47,166 nucleotides of DNA from Deltaproteobacteria bacterium (GTDB taxonomy: Bacteria; Myxococcota_A; Polyangia; JAAYKL01). Shown in pieces: positions 22,624 to 31,748 of the stretch (position 1 is the stretch's first letter; every line of letters begins with the position of its first letter). Under the pieces are notes generated by a model, which searched no databases, had not been told where the DNA came from, and was given only the letters and a program-made list of their open reading frames with translations. A program made the position numbers and the translations under genes. The DNA lies in contig JAUVDV010000044.1 of NCBI GenBank assembly GCA_030595125.1, forward strand, positions 1 to 47,166. The letters run 5' to 3'.

Positions 22624-24765
22624 ATGAAATCTAAGTCAGTAGTCGCTCAAAATCCTGCAGACAGCACAGCATCTGGCGGGTCTTTTCGCGAATCGACGGA
22701 AAGTCTGGTCGAGGAGCTTGGCGCCGAGAGATTCTTCGCTCGTGTTCGCAGGGTCTTCTTTCAGGTTCTCGCGGCACCCAAGATCGATCGGGCAGCTTCG
22801 GTCTTCATCGCCTCCGCAATTCTGGGTGGTTTCATCCTCCGCATGAAGATGGTGGATTTTCCGTTCGATCCCAAGGCGTTTCTTTCGGACCTGGCCGTCT
22901 TTTCCTTCTTCGCAACCATTGGCTTCCTCTTCAAAAGAAGCTGGAGACACGGTTATTACATAGGGGCTTCGGTGGTCTTCTGCTGTCTGCTCCTGTTTGA
23001 CACAATCTACTTTCGATCCCATCACTCGGTGCTGTCCGTGTTTCTCATGCCGCAGGTCCAGTTCCTCCCACAGGTTGTTAACGCCGCCGTATCGTTGGTC
23101 CACTGGACAGACGCTTTCTTCGTGATCAACACGGTCGCCCTTGCCGTGTTCCTGGTGCGGTTGAGACGCAAGGGCCATATGGACCCGAGCACCGAGCCGC
23201 GAGTCGATCGACTGAGAAAAGCGGGCACCACCATGCTGGTCGCGCTTCTCATTTTCGGCATCTTCGCGGCGTTTCTCACCCGGACGGAATCCAGCCGTCT
23301 AAAGAAACAATGGAACCGGCCGTTTCTCGTGGAGAGGTTCGGGGCATGCACCTTTCACCTGAGCGATATCGTCAAATACGCAGTTTCTTCCTATGGTTTC
23401 ACCGAGATCGCCGATGAAGATTTTGAGAATGTAGCAAGATTCTTCAAGGAGCGAACCGCCACACCCAAGGCTCCCAATGCATACACAAACCTCCTCAAGG
23501 GCCAGAACCTGATCGTGATTCACGCAGAGTCTATACAGGGGGCGTTCATGTTCGCCCGTGTGGGCGGCGCGGAAATCACACCCAATATCAACAGGATAGC
23601 CCGGCAAGGACTCAATTTCGACAATTTCTACACCCAGCAGTCGTCCGGAACCAGCTCGGACAGCGAGTTGACGTTCAACACCTCGCTCTACCCGATCAAC
23701 AACGGCACGGTTTTCATCTCGCATTTCAAAAATAGTTTCGTCACCCTGGCCGATATGCTCGGAGAAGAGGGATACACCTCCATTGCGATGCACGGGAACA
23801 ACGGTGATTTCTGGAACCGTGATGTGATGAACAATACGCTGGGGTACGATCGTTTTTACAGTAAAAAAGATTTTGAGATCGATGAGGTTATCGGCATGGG
23901 ATTGAGCGACATGTCGTTCTTCAAGCAGTCCCTCGATTTCATCCAGAACACACCCAAACCTCTTTATTCGACACTGATCACATTGACCAATCACACACCG
24001 TTCGAGGAACTCGACAAGTACGGAGAGTTCGACTCGGGCGACATAGAGGGGACAAGACTCGGCAGGTATTTCAAGTCCCTGCACTACGCCGACAAGGCAA
24101 TAGGATATTTCCTGGACGAGCTGGACAACCGCGGGCTGCTGGACGACACGACCATTGTCCTGTACGGCGATCATCCGGCCGGTCTCTCTTACGATGCCGT
24201 AAAGGAATTCATGGGCGTGGAGAGTCTCGACTGGTTCGAATACAACCGCTTCAACACCAACCCGTTCCTCGTCTGGTCCAGGAAAATCGACCGGCCGATC
24301 ACCATTCACAAACCCATGGGTATGATCGACGTGCTCCCCACCCTTGCCAACATGATGGGTATCGAGGCGCCGTTTGCTTTCGGCAATGACATTTTCAGCG
24401 TTGACTCCAATCAGGTGGTCTTCCCCGACGGGAGCTGGCTGGATGAACATGTCTACTACAATTCCTCGAACATGGAATTCAAAATTATCGATGAGGGTTA
24501 CGTCGAAAAATACGTGAGATCGATTTGTGCCGGAGACAAGGGTCAGCTTTCGCCCAGATGCAACGAGGCGCCGTCCAGCCGGATCTTTCAGTACCGGCCC
24601 GGCAAGCCTGCCGTGTGCGGCCTGGGACGATACGCATATGGGCACGTGCACAGCAGCACAGCCGTCCTCAACAGGAATCTCGGCTTTTCATCGCTCATCC
24701 TCGAGCACAACCTCCTTGGCCCGTCGGACAAGAAGCACCGACACAGCCTGCTGGATCTGCATTAG
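22624..24765 (+). CDS. LtaS-like sulfatase-family membrane protein
   Basis: The 713-residue protein has five predicted N-terminal membrane helices (between about 55 and 230), then an extracytoplasmic alkaline-phosphatase-superfamily domain. The domain layout and motifs match lipoteichoic acid synthase and related glycerophosphate or phosphoethanolamine transferases: I-V-I-H-A-E-S-I-Q with a metal ligand, S-S-G-T-S-S-D-S-E-L with Thr 343 as probable nucleophile, H-G-N-N-G-D-F-W-N and Y-G-D-H-P-A-G. In a diderm, a role in modifying periplasmic glycans or lipids with phosphoglycerol (as OpgB does) is more likely than teichoic acid synthesis. The upstream 156 bases are AT-rich and may hold a promoter. 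The start ATG has AAGG nearby. Confidence 0.88.
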   Translation: MKSKSVVAQNPADSTASGGSFRESTESLVEELGAERFFARVRRVFFQVLAAPKIDRAASVFIASAILGGFILRMKMVDFPFDPKAFLSDLAVFSFFATIGFLFKRSWRHGYYIGASVVFCCLLLFDTIYFRSHHSVLSVFLMPQVQFLPQVVNAAVSLVHWTDAFFVINTVALAVFLVRLRRKGHMDPSTEPRVDRLRKAGTTMLVALLIFGIFAAFLTRTESSRLKKQWNRPFLVERFGACTFHLSDIVKYAVSSYGFTEIADEDFENVARFFKERTATPKAPNAYTNLLKGQNLIVIHAESIQGAFMFARVGGAEITPNINRIARQGLNFDNFYTQQSSGTSSDSELTFNTSLYPINNGTVFISHFKNSFVTLADMLGEEGYTSIAMHGNNGDFWNRDVMNNTLGYDRFYSKKDFEIDEVIGMGLSDMSFFKQSLDFIQNTPKPLYSTLITLTNHTPFEELDKYGEFDSGDIEGTRLGRYFKSLHYADKAIGYFLDELDNRGLLDDTTIVLYGDHPAGLSYDAVKEFMGVESLDWFEYNRFNTNPFLVWSRKIDRPITIHKPMGMIDVLPTLANMMGIEAPFAFGNDIFSVDSNQVVFPDGSWLDEHVYYNSSNMEFKIIDEGYVEKYVRSICAGDKGQLSPRCNEAPSSRIFQYRPGKPAVCGLGRYAYGHVHSSTAVLNRNLGFSSLILEHNLLGPSDKKHRHSLLDLH

Positions 24766-24834
24766 CACCCGCAAAAAAGGTCTGGGTATGAGCGGGATTG
24801 GCATCCGCGCTTTGGCGAAATACCACAGACTGTC

Positions 24835-24862
24835 TTGACATCACGGTGGTTACTGCTGAAAA
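24835..24862 (+). promoter_or_regulatory. Possible promoter of the DUF1566 lipoprotein gene
   Basis: TTGACA (24835-24840) is a perfect -35 box. About 16 bases later lies TGAAAA, a poor -10 match. A nine-T run follows near 24872. The position, about 100 bases before the ATG, fits, but the weak -10 keeps confidence low. Confidence 0.3.
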
Positions 24863-24962
24863 ACAAGCGTCGTTTTTTTTTACCCGTTCATTATTTTGGC
24901 AACTTATCCGGCAAACGTCCGATTACAGGAAGGAACCTTTGAGAAACCTGAGGAGAGTTACG

Positions 24963-26303
24963 ATGACTGACAGATGCTTGTGGTTGGCGATCATGGCGAT
25001 TGTGGTTTCCGGGTGCGTGATTGACAACGCCGATTACGATCCGGATGCGGGCAACGGAGCGGACACCGACACAGACACCGACACGGACCCGAATTGCCAG
25101 GATGAACATCACGTCGGATGCAACGAAGATGGTGATGTAGCCTGGTTCGACTCGTGCGACGTTGAGGGTGATCTGGTGATGGATTGCGACGAGGAGCACG
25201 GTGGGTGCGTGGTGACCGGCGACGACCATGCCGAATGCCAGTGCGACGATCACTGGGATCCGGCCGCGGGTTGTTACCAGTGCGAAACGGGTTTTGCCGG
25301 GAGCGCGTGTGCGGTGTGCGAGGTCGGCTACAAGGGTAGCGAATGTGACGCCTGCACCGACGGTTATACGCTCGCGGACGGCGAGTGTGTTTACGACGAT
25401 TGGTGCGGTTCGGATCGCTACTGGCTGGTGGACGGAGATCTCCAGGCTGCCGAACGTCCGGATGCGGATTTCGACATCGAAGGCATCGTGGACGAGCCGG
25501 TGGTGGTGGACAAGGTGACAGGGCTGGAATGGAAGCGCTGCCTGGAGGGCCAGATCTGGAACGACAACACGTGTTGTGGGGACTCCACCAAGTTTGGCTA
25601 CAACGATATCAGCGCTGCGTGCACTTCTTCCTACGCCGGTCACGGCGACTGGCGGATTCCGGATCTCACAGAGCTGAGAACCTTACTTGTTCTGTACCCG
25701 GGCGTGTCTACCAATGAAACCATCTTTCCGGGGATCGATGATCCGGAACAGTTCACCTCCACTATCGTTCCGGGTGATATCCACCCCACCTACCTGTCGT
25801 TTATAGATGCCCACACGGCATCCGCCATGCACGTTGAAACGGGGCCCATCCGATGCGTTCGCGCGGGCGTTCCGGCCCAGGATCCACCGAGTCGTTTTCT
25901 CGTCGCCGCAGACGACGGGTCCACAGTGGTAGACACCTGGAGCGGCCTGGAGTGGCGGCGCTGTATCGACGGCGACACCTGGAACGGCGAGAAGTGTACA
26001 GGCGACGGAAGACCGGTGAGCTGGAGCGCGGCGCAGGGATTGTGTAGTGGGAGCTTCGCGGGGCACGACGACTGGTCACTTCCGTCCATCACGGCGCTCG
26101 AGAGCCTGAGCCGCGTGTGCATTGAGGACAATCCGTATCCCTCCGCCGTGTTCGCGAGAGACGATCATCAATTCCTCACCATGTGGAGTTCCTCGGAGGG
26201 CGGTCAGGGGGTGCAAGCTTTATACTTCGATCTTTCTGCGGACCAGATGGATTTTGTAAACAAGTCAGAACAACACGCCGCGCTCTGCGTCCGGGAGCCT
26301 TGA
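24963..26303 (+). CDS. DUF1566 (Lcl C-terminal-like) surface lipoprotein
   Basis: A 446-residue lipoprotein with lipobox V-V-S-G-C. After the anchor come a short Thr/Asp linker (four T-D pairs) and a Cys-rich EGF-like stretch (about 35-145). Two copies of a DUF1566/Lcl-type module follow. The first reads G-L-E-W-K-R-C ... G-D-W-R-I-P-D-L-T-E-L; the second reads G-L-E-W-R-R-C ... D-D-W-S-L-P-S-I-T-A-L. These modules resemble carbohydrate- or sulfatase-modifying-factor-type folds and are common in predicted surface proteins; the ligand is unknown. ATG 24963 is preceded by GAGGAGAG; the open frame to 24798 lacks a signal. It converges with the AgmX-like gene, 13 bases apart. Confidence 0.87.
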   Translation: MTDRCLWLAIMAIVVSGCVIDNADYDPDAGNGADTDTDTDTDPNCQDEHHVGCNEDGDVAWFDSCDVEGDLVMDCDEEHGGCVVTGDDHAECQCDDHWDPAAGCYQCETGFAGSACAVCEVGYKGSECDACTDGYTLADGECVYDDWCGSDRYWLVDGDLQAAERPDADFDIEGIVDEPVVVDKVTGLEWKRCLEGQIWNDNTCCGDSTKFGYNDISAACTSSYAGHGDWRIPDLTELRTLLVLYPGVSTNETIFPGIDDPEQFTSTIVPGDIHPTYLSFIDAHTASAMHVETGPIRCVRAGVPAQDPPSRFLVAADDGSTVVDTWSGLEWRRCIDGDTWNGEKCTGDGRPVSWSAAQGLCSGSFAGHDDWSLPSITALESLSRVCIEDNPYPSAVFARDDHQFLTMWSSSEGGQGVQALYFDLSADQMDFVNKSEQHAALCVREP

Positions 26304-26316
26304 TCTGTAAGAATGC

Positions 26317-27750
26317 TCAGTTTCCGGAGTGCTGGAGGGTGAAGGGGTAGGTGGCTATAACTACGCCGTTGTCCTGGGGCCTGGGGAACACGATGTGGCG
26401 AACTACGCCGGCGATGCACTGCTCGGTGGCGGCGTCGGCAAGGGACGATCCGACCACCACGGAGCTTTTGACCACACCGTCCTGGTTTATCAGGAACTTG
26501 ATCGAGACGCGCCCCGCCATGTCCGGGCGCCTGGCGAGACCCTTCTCGTAACAGAACTGGATCTGCGAGAGCTGGCGCCGCACGAGCCTGCGGATGACGT
26601 CCTTGGGTATGGAGCCCAGTATTTTTCCGGGACCGGTTCTGACCGGGGGTACCACGGACTTGTGATCGCCGCCCCTCGGCCTCAAGGCCCTGGGCCTGTA
26701 CGGAACCCCGTCCCCGTAGATGGAGCTCTTGATCCAGTTCAGGTTGCCCACGCCGATTGTTCCCTCGCCGTAGTCACCGCCGCCGCCCCGGCCGGTGCCG
26801 CGCACACCGAGGCCGTCGTATCCGAAGTTCGCGCCGGGCTGGTTCCCTATCAGTGCGCCCAGTGCGTTCTCAACGTCCCTACCCATGGGATCATGACTTC
26901 CAAAAGGTGACGTTGGCGCCGCCTGGTTGCTGATGAACTTCAGGATGCCGGAGCTCTGCGCCATCTCCTTCACCATGTCCCTGGCGAGACGGATCTGCTT
27001 GTTGTCGCGCTTTCCCTTGATGGCATAACGATTGTCTGTTCGTTTTGCCTTCCTGTCGCCCATCTGTCCCTCGGTTCCCTTGTGGCGCAGGCCGAGGTCC
27101 TTCACGGCCTCCTCCTTCTTCTGGAGCATCTCCGGCACCACTTCGGTCCTGGCTTCGGAAGGGACGATCATATATTTGAGAAAGCGGTTTCCGACCGAGT
27201 CGGGATCGATGATCAGACCGCTTGCGTCCGGGGGGATCAGCGCGACTATCCCAAAGAAGATCGCGTGCACCATAACCGAGATGCCGGTAAAGAGGTTTGG
27301 TCTCCATCCGGTCCCCGGGGGCGCCCTGAACTTGTCTTGCGCGGGAGTTGTCCTCATCACAAACGTCCACGGCTCCAGCTCGATTACGGTGCTGGCACCG
27401 GAGATCAACGGCAGGCTTGTGCCGTCATGGATCCCGTCCTGGTTGGCAACCGCCGCCAGCCCGTGAGTGCTTCCGTCCGAGAGCACTACCTCGCCGTCGG
27501 CGCCCGGCGGCACGTTGATGTGGGCGTTGGAAGATCGCAGCTCCACCAGGGGGAGCTTCGTCTCTCCTGCGAGGTGCTCGGATGGGACGGGGAAGTCGCA
27601 CGAGGGATCTTCGCCGATGGTGAAGTCGAGAACACCCTTGCTTCCGATATTGCGGTGTATGACCATCTGCGGGTTGGAGTTCCACAGGACGATGATCTCA
27701 ACGGTCTCTGATGCGCGTTCGGTTGAAATCGCTGATTTTGAGATGTTCAT
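26317..27750 (-). CDS. AgmX/PglI C-terminal (TonB-like) protein with FHA-like N-terminus
   Basis: The 477-residue protein has an N-terminal beta-rich region (about 15-145) reminiscent of a degenerate FHA domain, one membrane helix (about 154-173), a basic and glycine-rich periplasmic spacer, and a C-terminal AgmX/PglI TonB-like domain. The last domain shows Q-F-C-Y-E-K-G-L, G-R-V-S-I-K-F-L-I-N-Q-D-G and H-I-V-F-P-R-P. In Myxococcus, proteins with this layout belong to the Glt/Agl gliding machinery, where the TonB-like part carries force across the periplasm. No other motility gene is near, so gliding is not established here; TonB-type energy transfer is the alternative. The start has GGAAGG upstream. 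It is divergent from the histidine kinase. Confidence 0.82.
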   Translation of the reverse strand: MNISKSAISTERASETVEIIVLWNSNPQMVIHRNIGSKGVLDFTIGEDPSCDFPVPSEHLAGETKLPLVELRSSNAHINVPPGADGEVVLSDGSTHGLAAVANQDGIHDGTSLPLISGASTVIELEPWTFVMRTTPAQDKFRAPPGTGWRPNLFTGISVMVHAIFFGIVALIPPDASGLIIDPDSVGNRFLKYMIVPSEARTEVVPEMLQKKEEAVKDLGLRHKGTEGQMGDRKAKRTDNRYAIKGKRDNKQIRLARDMVKEMAQSSGILKFISNQAAPTSPFGSHDPMGRDVENALGALIGNQPGANFGYDGLGVRGTGRGGGGDYGEGTIGVGNLNWIKSSIYGDGVPYRPRALRPRGGDHKSVVPPVRTGPGKILGSIPKDVIRRLVRRQLSQIQFCYEKGLARRPDMAGRVSIKFLINQDGVVKSSVVVGSSLADAATEQCIAGVVRHIVFPRPQDNGVVIATYPFTLQHSGN

Positions 27751-27988
27751 GGCTTTCCTTCCTTTCGCTTCGATCCGGAGGACGCAAATGTCCCTTCGAA
27801 CAGTGCTCGCTCCATGACTGCTGTTTCGGGTGCCGCCCTTATCTCGCTGTTTTTACCCGGCCGGGGTGCTGTTCCAAAAATGCGGCCTTCACTGGTATGG
27901 ACAACCCGACCCCAAAAAGGTTCCTTTCTCCAAAACCGATTTCAAAAAAAAGGCATGTCATTTTGCTCGACGGTGGTACTTTTCGAGC

Positions 27989-29173
27989 ATGAGTGAGGAT
28001 TCGAGAATCCAGGCAGTCGAGAAGCAACTACTCCAGTCTCAGAAGATGGAAGCTGTGGGACGTCTGGCAGGCGGAATGGCCCATGACATGAACAATGTTC
28101 TGGGTTCTATAATGGCGTTTGCGTCAGTGCTGGAGATGGAGATGGATCCGGATGACCGGATGACATCAGACGTCAGGCACATCCTCGAAGCCTGCAAGAA
28201 GGGCCGCGACCTCATGCTCAATCTCCTGGGCTTCGCCCGCCGCGGGAAGTACAGCCTGGAGTGGTTCGATCTGAACGAGCGCTCGGCCCATGTGGTGGAT
28301 CTCCTCAAGCACACCATCCCCAAGAAGATAGTCATCGAAACGAAGTTCGACGATCAGCCCCTGCCGGTGCATGGCGATCCCTCCCAGATTCATCACGCAA
28401 TGATGAACATCTGTATCAACGCCGTTGATGCCATGGACAACTCCGGCACCCTGACGATCACCACCGACAAATTTATCGTGGAAGAAACCAGCGATGTCCG
28501 TTTTCCGGATCTCGAACCCGCCACCTACGCCCGACTCCGGGTAACCGATACCGGCGTGGGAATGAGCCAGGAGGTGATGAACCAGGCGTTCGAGCCGTTC
28601 TTCACAACGAAGCCCCAGGGCCTCGGTTCGGGGCTCGGGCTCCCCATGGTCTACGGAACCATCAAGAACCACGGGGGCGCGGTGATTCTGGAGAGCACCT
28701 CCGACGAGGGCACGGTGGTGACCATACTTCTGCCGTACAATCGAACCGGGTCCAACGCTTTTCCGACGATCCCCGGTCGCAAAACTACTTCAGATCCGGC
28801 ACTCGCCACGATCCTGCTCATAGACGACGAGGACATGGTCGTAAAGGCAGAAAAGCGCCTGATCGAAAAGATGGGTTACAAGACTCTGGTCGCGCGCGAC
28901 GGGCGCGAGGGCTTGCGGGTGTTCGCAGAGAACAAGGACAAGATCTCCCTGGTGATGCTGGACATGATTATGCCGGTGATGGACGGAGAGGAAACCTTTT
29001 ACAAGTTGCGGGAGATAGACCCGGAGATCCCGATTCTCCTGTCGTCGGGCTACAGCAAGGAAGACAAGGCAGAGCAGCTCCTCTCTGCGGGCGCTGATGG
29101 GTTCCTCCAAAAACCTTTCGAAATGTCCGAACTGCGTACAAGACTTTCCGCCCTGCTGGATATGAATCGGTAA
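27989..29173 (+). CDS. Soluble hybrid histidine kinase with receiver domain
   Basis: The 394-residue protein has no sensor domain or membrane segment. It begins almost directly with a HisKA helix containing G-G-M-A-H-D-M-N-N (phospho-acceptor His 32), then an HATPase domain with N-x-C-I-N-A-V-D-A-M, D-T-G-V-G-M and G-S-G-L-G-L-P. The C-terminal receiver domain has D-D-E-D, phospho-acceptor Asp 325 in M-L-D-M-I-M-P and Lys 375 in L-Q-K-P-F. Phosphate probably passes His to Asp internally or to a separate regulator. Start ATG 27989 is chosen because the upstream open frame (from 27830) is Cys/aromatic-rich and resembles no domain, though a lost sensor cannot be excluded. It stands alone between the AgmX-like gene and glmU. 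Confidence 0.9.
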   Translation: MSEDSRIQAVEKQLLQSQKMEAVGRLAGGMAHDMNNVLGSIMAFASVLEMEMDPDDRMTSDVRHILEACKKGRDLMLNLLGFARRGKYSLEWFDLNERSAHVVDLLKHTIPKKIVIETKFDDQPLPVHGDPSQIHHAMMNICINAVDAMDNSGTLTITTDKFIVEETSDVRFPDLEPATYARLRVTDTGVGMSQEVMNQAFEPFFTTKPQGLGSGLGLPMVYGTIKNHGGAVILESTSDEGTVVTILLPYNRTGSNAFPTIPGRKTTSDPALATILLIDDEDMVVKAEKRLIEKMGYKTLVARDGREGLRVFAENKDKISLVMLDMIMPVMDGEETFYKLREIDPEIPILLSSGYSKEDKAEQLLSAGADGFLQKPFEMSELRTRLSALLDMNR

Positions 29174-29221
29174 TAGGGTATTATACGTCGCGCAAGATCC
29201 CCTGCCGAAAGGAACGCGAAG

Positions 29222-30658
29222 ATGCAGAGTCTGGCAGTTGTTGTTCTGGCTGCGGGCCAGGGCAAGCGGATGAAGTCCGGCAAGCCCAAGGTCCTTCACG
29301 AGGTCGCGGGGCGACCCCTGCTGAGTTTCCCGCTGGATCTCGGCAGGAGGCTCAAGTGCCGGCGGACTGTTGTCGTGGTCGGACACTGCAAGGAACAGGT
29401 GATGGCGGCGGCTACCGGCTTGCCCGGGGGCGAGAATGTCGAGTTCGCATTTCAGGATGAACAGCGGGGAACCGGACATGCCGTGTTGCAGGCGTTGCCG
29501 CTGCTCAAGGGAGTGAAGGGGCCGGTGCTCATCCTGTCGGGGGATGTTCCCCTGCTCGAAAAGAAATCCATCAGCGCTCTGGTCAGGGCCTATCATCGCG
29601 CGGGCGGGCCCGTCGCGTTCCTGTCCTTCGTTCCGGGGGATCCCTCCGGGTACGGGCGGGTGATTCGTTCCGGGAGGGATGTGGTCGCCATAAGGGAGAG
29701 CCGGGACTGTTCGCGAGAAGAAAAGAAAATCGCCGAGGTCAACGCAGGCATCTACCTGATCGATGCGGCGTTCCTGCGAAGGGCCGTCAAGGGCATCCGC
29801 TCGAACAACGATCAGGGTGAGCTGTACCTGACGGACCTGGTGGAGATGGCCGCGGGCAAGGGAAAGAAGACGGCGGTGGTGGAGGCTGGCGAGCAGGAGG
29901 TGAGCGGCGTCAACGACCGGATCGACCTGTCGAAAATCGAGTCAATTATTTACGCGAAGATCAACGAGAGCCTCATGAAGGCAGGTGTGACGATTCACGA
30001 TCCGATGAGCGTTCGGGTGGATATGGGAATCGCTATTGGAAAGGACACGGAGATACACCCGGGTGCGCAGATTCGGGGTTCGAGCAGGATAGCGCAAGGC
30101 TGCATCATCGAGACCGGCGCCCTGGTTGTCGATTCCATCATCTCGAAGGGAGCGGCGATCAGAGCATACTCGGTGCTCGAGAAGGCCTCGGTGGGAGAAA
30201 ACGCGCAGGTCGGCCCCATGGGGAGGCTTCGACCCGGTGCGGTGCTCGAGAAGGACTCGAAAGTGGGCAACTTCGTGGAGCTGAAAAACACGGTGCTCGG
30301 AGAGGGTTCCAAGGCCAACCATCTCGCCTACCTTGGGGACGGAGAAATAGGCAAGGGTGTCAACGTGGGCGCCGGCACGATTTTCTGTAACTACGACGGG
30401 TTCATGAAGCACAAGACCGTTCTGTGCGACGGTGTGTTCATCGGTTCCGACAGCCAGCTGGTGGCGCCGGTGACGGTGGGAGAAGGAGCTTACGTCGCTT
30501 CCGGCTCCACCGTGACCCGGGATGTTCCCCCGGACGCGCTGGCCATCGCCCGGGCGAAGCAACTGAACAAGAAGAGACTTGCGGCCATGCTTCGCAAGAC
30601 CCTTCGAGCGCGCAAGAAGAAGATGCTCGAGAAGAAATCAGCGGAGACCGAAAAATGA
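29222..30658 (+). CDS. glmU: Bifunctional UDP-GlcNAc pyrophosphorylase / GlcN-1-P acetyltransferase GlmU
   Basis: GlmU makes UDP-N-acetylglucosamine, the precursor for peptidoglycan and lipopolysaccharide. The N-terminal uridylyltransferase domain shows L-A-A-G-Q-G-K-R-M with K-P-K-V-L-H, Q-x-E-Q-R-G-T-G-H-A and L-S-G-D-V-P-L. The C-terminal left-handed beta-helix has many hexapeptide repeats, P-M-G-R-L-R-P-G, F-V-E-L-K-N, L-G-D-G-E-I-G and N-Y-D-G. Length is 478 residues, with a Lys-rich tail. AAAGGA precedes the ATG. It is the first gene of an operon: its TGA overlaps the ATG of the next lipoprotein gene (ATGA). Confidence 0.97.
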   Translation: MQSLAVVVLAAGQGKRMKSGKPKVLHEVAGRPLLSFPLDLGRRLKCRRTVVVVGHCKEQVMAAATGLPGGENVEFAFQDEQRGTGHAVLQALPLLKGVKGPVLILSGDVPLLEKKSISALVRAYHRAGGPVAFLSFVPGDPSGYGRVIRSGRDVVAIRESRDCSREEKKIAEVNAGIYLIDAAFLRRAVKGIRSNNDQGELYLTDLVEMAAGKGKKTAVVEAGEQEVSGVNDRIDLSKIESIIYAKINESLMKAGVTIHDPMSVRVDMGIAIGKDTEIHPGAQIRGSSRIAQGCIIETGALVVDSIISKGAAIRAYSVLEKASVGENAQVGPMGRLRPGAVLEKDSKVGNFVELKNTVLGEGSKANHLAYLGDGEIGKGVNVGAGTIFCNYDGFMKHKTVLCDGVFIGSDSQLVAPVTVGEGAYVASGSTVTRDVPPDALAIARAKQLNKKRLAAMLRKTLRARKKKMLEKKSAETEK

Positions 30659-31119
30659 GGGTCATCATCTTTGCAGCGGCGGTCATTGTGTGGTCGTGCT
30701 CTCCTGTAAAAATTACGCGCATCGGCCCGCCGTTGATTCCGCAAAGCGAGGACTGCGAGGTGCAGATTTTCGAGGAGGGCGACCTTCCGAATCGCCCCAA
30801 CCGGGATGTGGGCATGGTTACCCTGGACAATTGCCAGGATCATCGCGTTCCACCCTGCAGTAAATGGCTTCGAAGGGCCGTTTGCGAGATCGGCGGATCG
30901 TTCGCATACCCGGCGCAGGGAGCCGGCACCGACGCGGCGGATTACTTTCCGAACGACAATCTGACCGCTTCCAGCGCCCACATGATGACCGTGAGGATGA
31001 TGGTGGGGGCGTACGTGGTCGATCTGGTTCCCGGCCCACTCCTGAACGCACCCGATTGCGAGGAGCCACAGGAGGATTCGGAAAACGGCGGGGACGAGCC
31101 GCAGAAATGCCTGGAGTAG
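30655..31119 (+). CDS. Small lipoprotein in the glmU-pgsA operon
   Basis: I do not recognise the family. The 154-residue product starts with a short signal ending in V-W-S-C, an acceptable though atypical lipobox. The body has several cysteines in a compact domain (patterns E-D-C-E-V-Q-I-F, N-R-D-V-G-M-V and a W-L-R-R-A-V-C segment) like short lipoproteins seen in Myxococcota. The end is acidic. The ATG overlaps the glmU stop (ATGA) and pgsA starts four bases after its stop, so it is made together with envelope precursor enzymes. A frame open upstream inside glmU to 30424 was not used. Confidence 0.75.
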   Translation: MRVIIFAAAVIVWSCSPVKITRIGPPLIPQSEDCEVQIFEEGDLPNRPNRDVGMVTLDNCQDHRVPPCSKWLRRAVCEIGGSFAYPAQGAGTDAADYFPNDNLTASSAHMMTVRMMVGAYVVDLVPGPLLNAPDCEEPQEDSENGGDEPQKCLE

Positions 31120-31123
31120 ACAG

Positions 31124-31744
31124 TTGAGAAGTTTCTCGAAAGATCTGGCGACAATTCCCAACTTGATGTCCCTGTTTCGGGTCGTCGCGGCTCCGACTCT
31201 GGCATTCTTCTGGTTCGTCCTGGACATGCACGCGACCGCCCTGATCATCGGTATTCTGGCCGGAATAACCGACTTGCTCGACGGGATTGTCGCCCGCAAG
31301 CTCAACCAGGTAACAAAGCTCGGCTCGCTAATCGATCAACTCGGCGATCTCGTATTTGAGTCCTGTGGCCTCCTGATCGCGGTGATGATCGGCGAGTTCT
31401 GGATGGGGTGGCTCATAATCTATCTCTTCAGGGAGTTCACTGTCACGGTGATAAGGAGCTACGTTCACAGCCAGGGCGGCAAAATGCCGTCGTCAAATCT
31501 GGGCAGGGCCAAGTCGAGTTTGCTCGGGTACGCGTTCTTCCTTCTGTTTTTTGGCGCGATCCTCAACATGCCCGGCGTGTTGCCGGAATCCTGGACCCTG
31601 TGCGGTATTCCCCCCGGTCGGGTACTCATATGGGTTGCCTGGGCCTCCATGATCACCGGCATCACGGTGAGCCTGATGGCCGGATGGACATATCTCAGGG
31701 CGTTCGCCAGGTTCTACTCCGAGCAGCTTCAGAGAAAGGCATGA
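31124..31744 (+). CDS. pgsA: CDP-alcohol phosphatidyltransferase, PgsA type
   Basis: The protein transfers a phosphatidyl group from CDP-diacylglycerol to an alcohol, most likely glycerol-3-phosphate, the committed step to phosphatidylglycerol. The CDP-alcohol phosphotransferase signature D-G-x2-A-R-x8-G-x3-D-x3-D is complete (starting D-G-I-V-A-R). The 206 residues contain about five membrane helices. The start is TTG 31124 with TGGAG upstream; no ATG gives the first helix. It lies four bases after the lipoprotein gene and four bases before yigZ. Phosphatidylserine or inositol-phosphate synthases share the signature, but the length and context favour PgsA. Confidence 0.88.
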   Translation: MRSFSKDLATIPNLMSLFRVVAAPTLAFFWFVLDMHATALIIGILAGITDLLDGIVARKLNQVTKLGSLIDQLGDLVFESCGLLIAVMIGEFWMGWLIIYLFREFTVTVIRSYVHSQGGKMPSSNLGRAKSSLLGYAFFLLFFGAILNMPGVLPESWTLCGIPPGRVLIWVAWASMITGITVSLMAGWTYLRAFARFYSEQLQRKA

Positions 31745-31748
31745 TCCG

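Noticed and set aside
23299-24651. Long minus-strand open frame (450 codons) opposite the LtaS-like gene
   Set aside because: It is antisense to a well-supported gene and its translation has no recognisable domain, signal or ribosome binding site; long shadows are expected in GC-rich DNA.
27830-27988. N-terminal extension of the histidine kinase
   Set aside because: The 53 extra residues are Cys/aromatic-rich with no domain pattern, and ATG 27989 begins a normal kinase helix.
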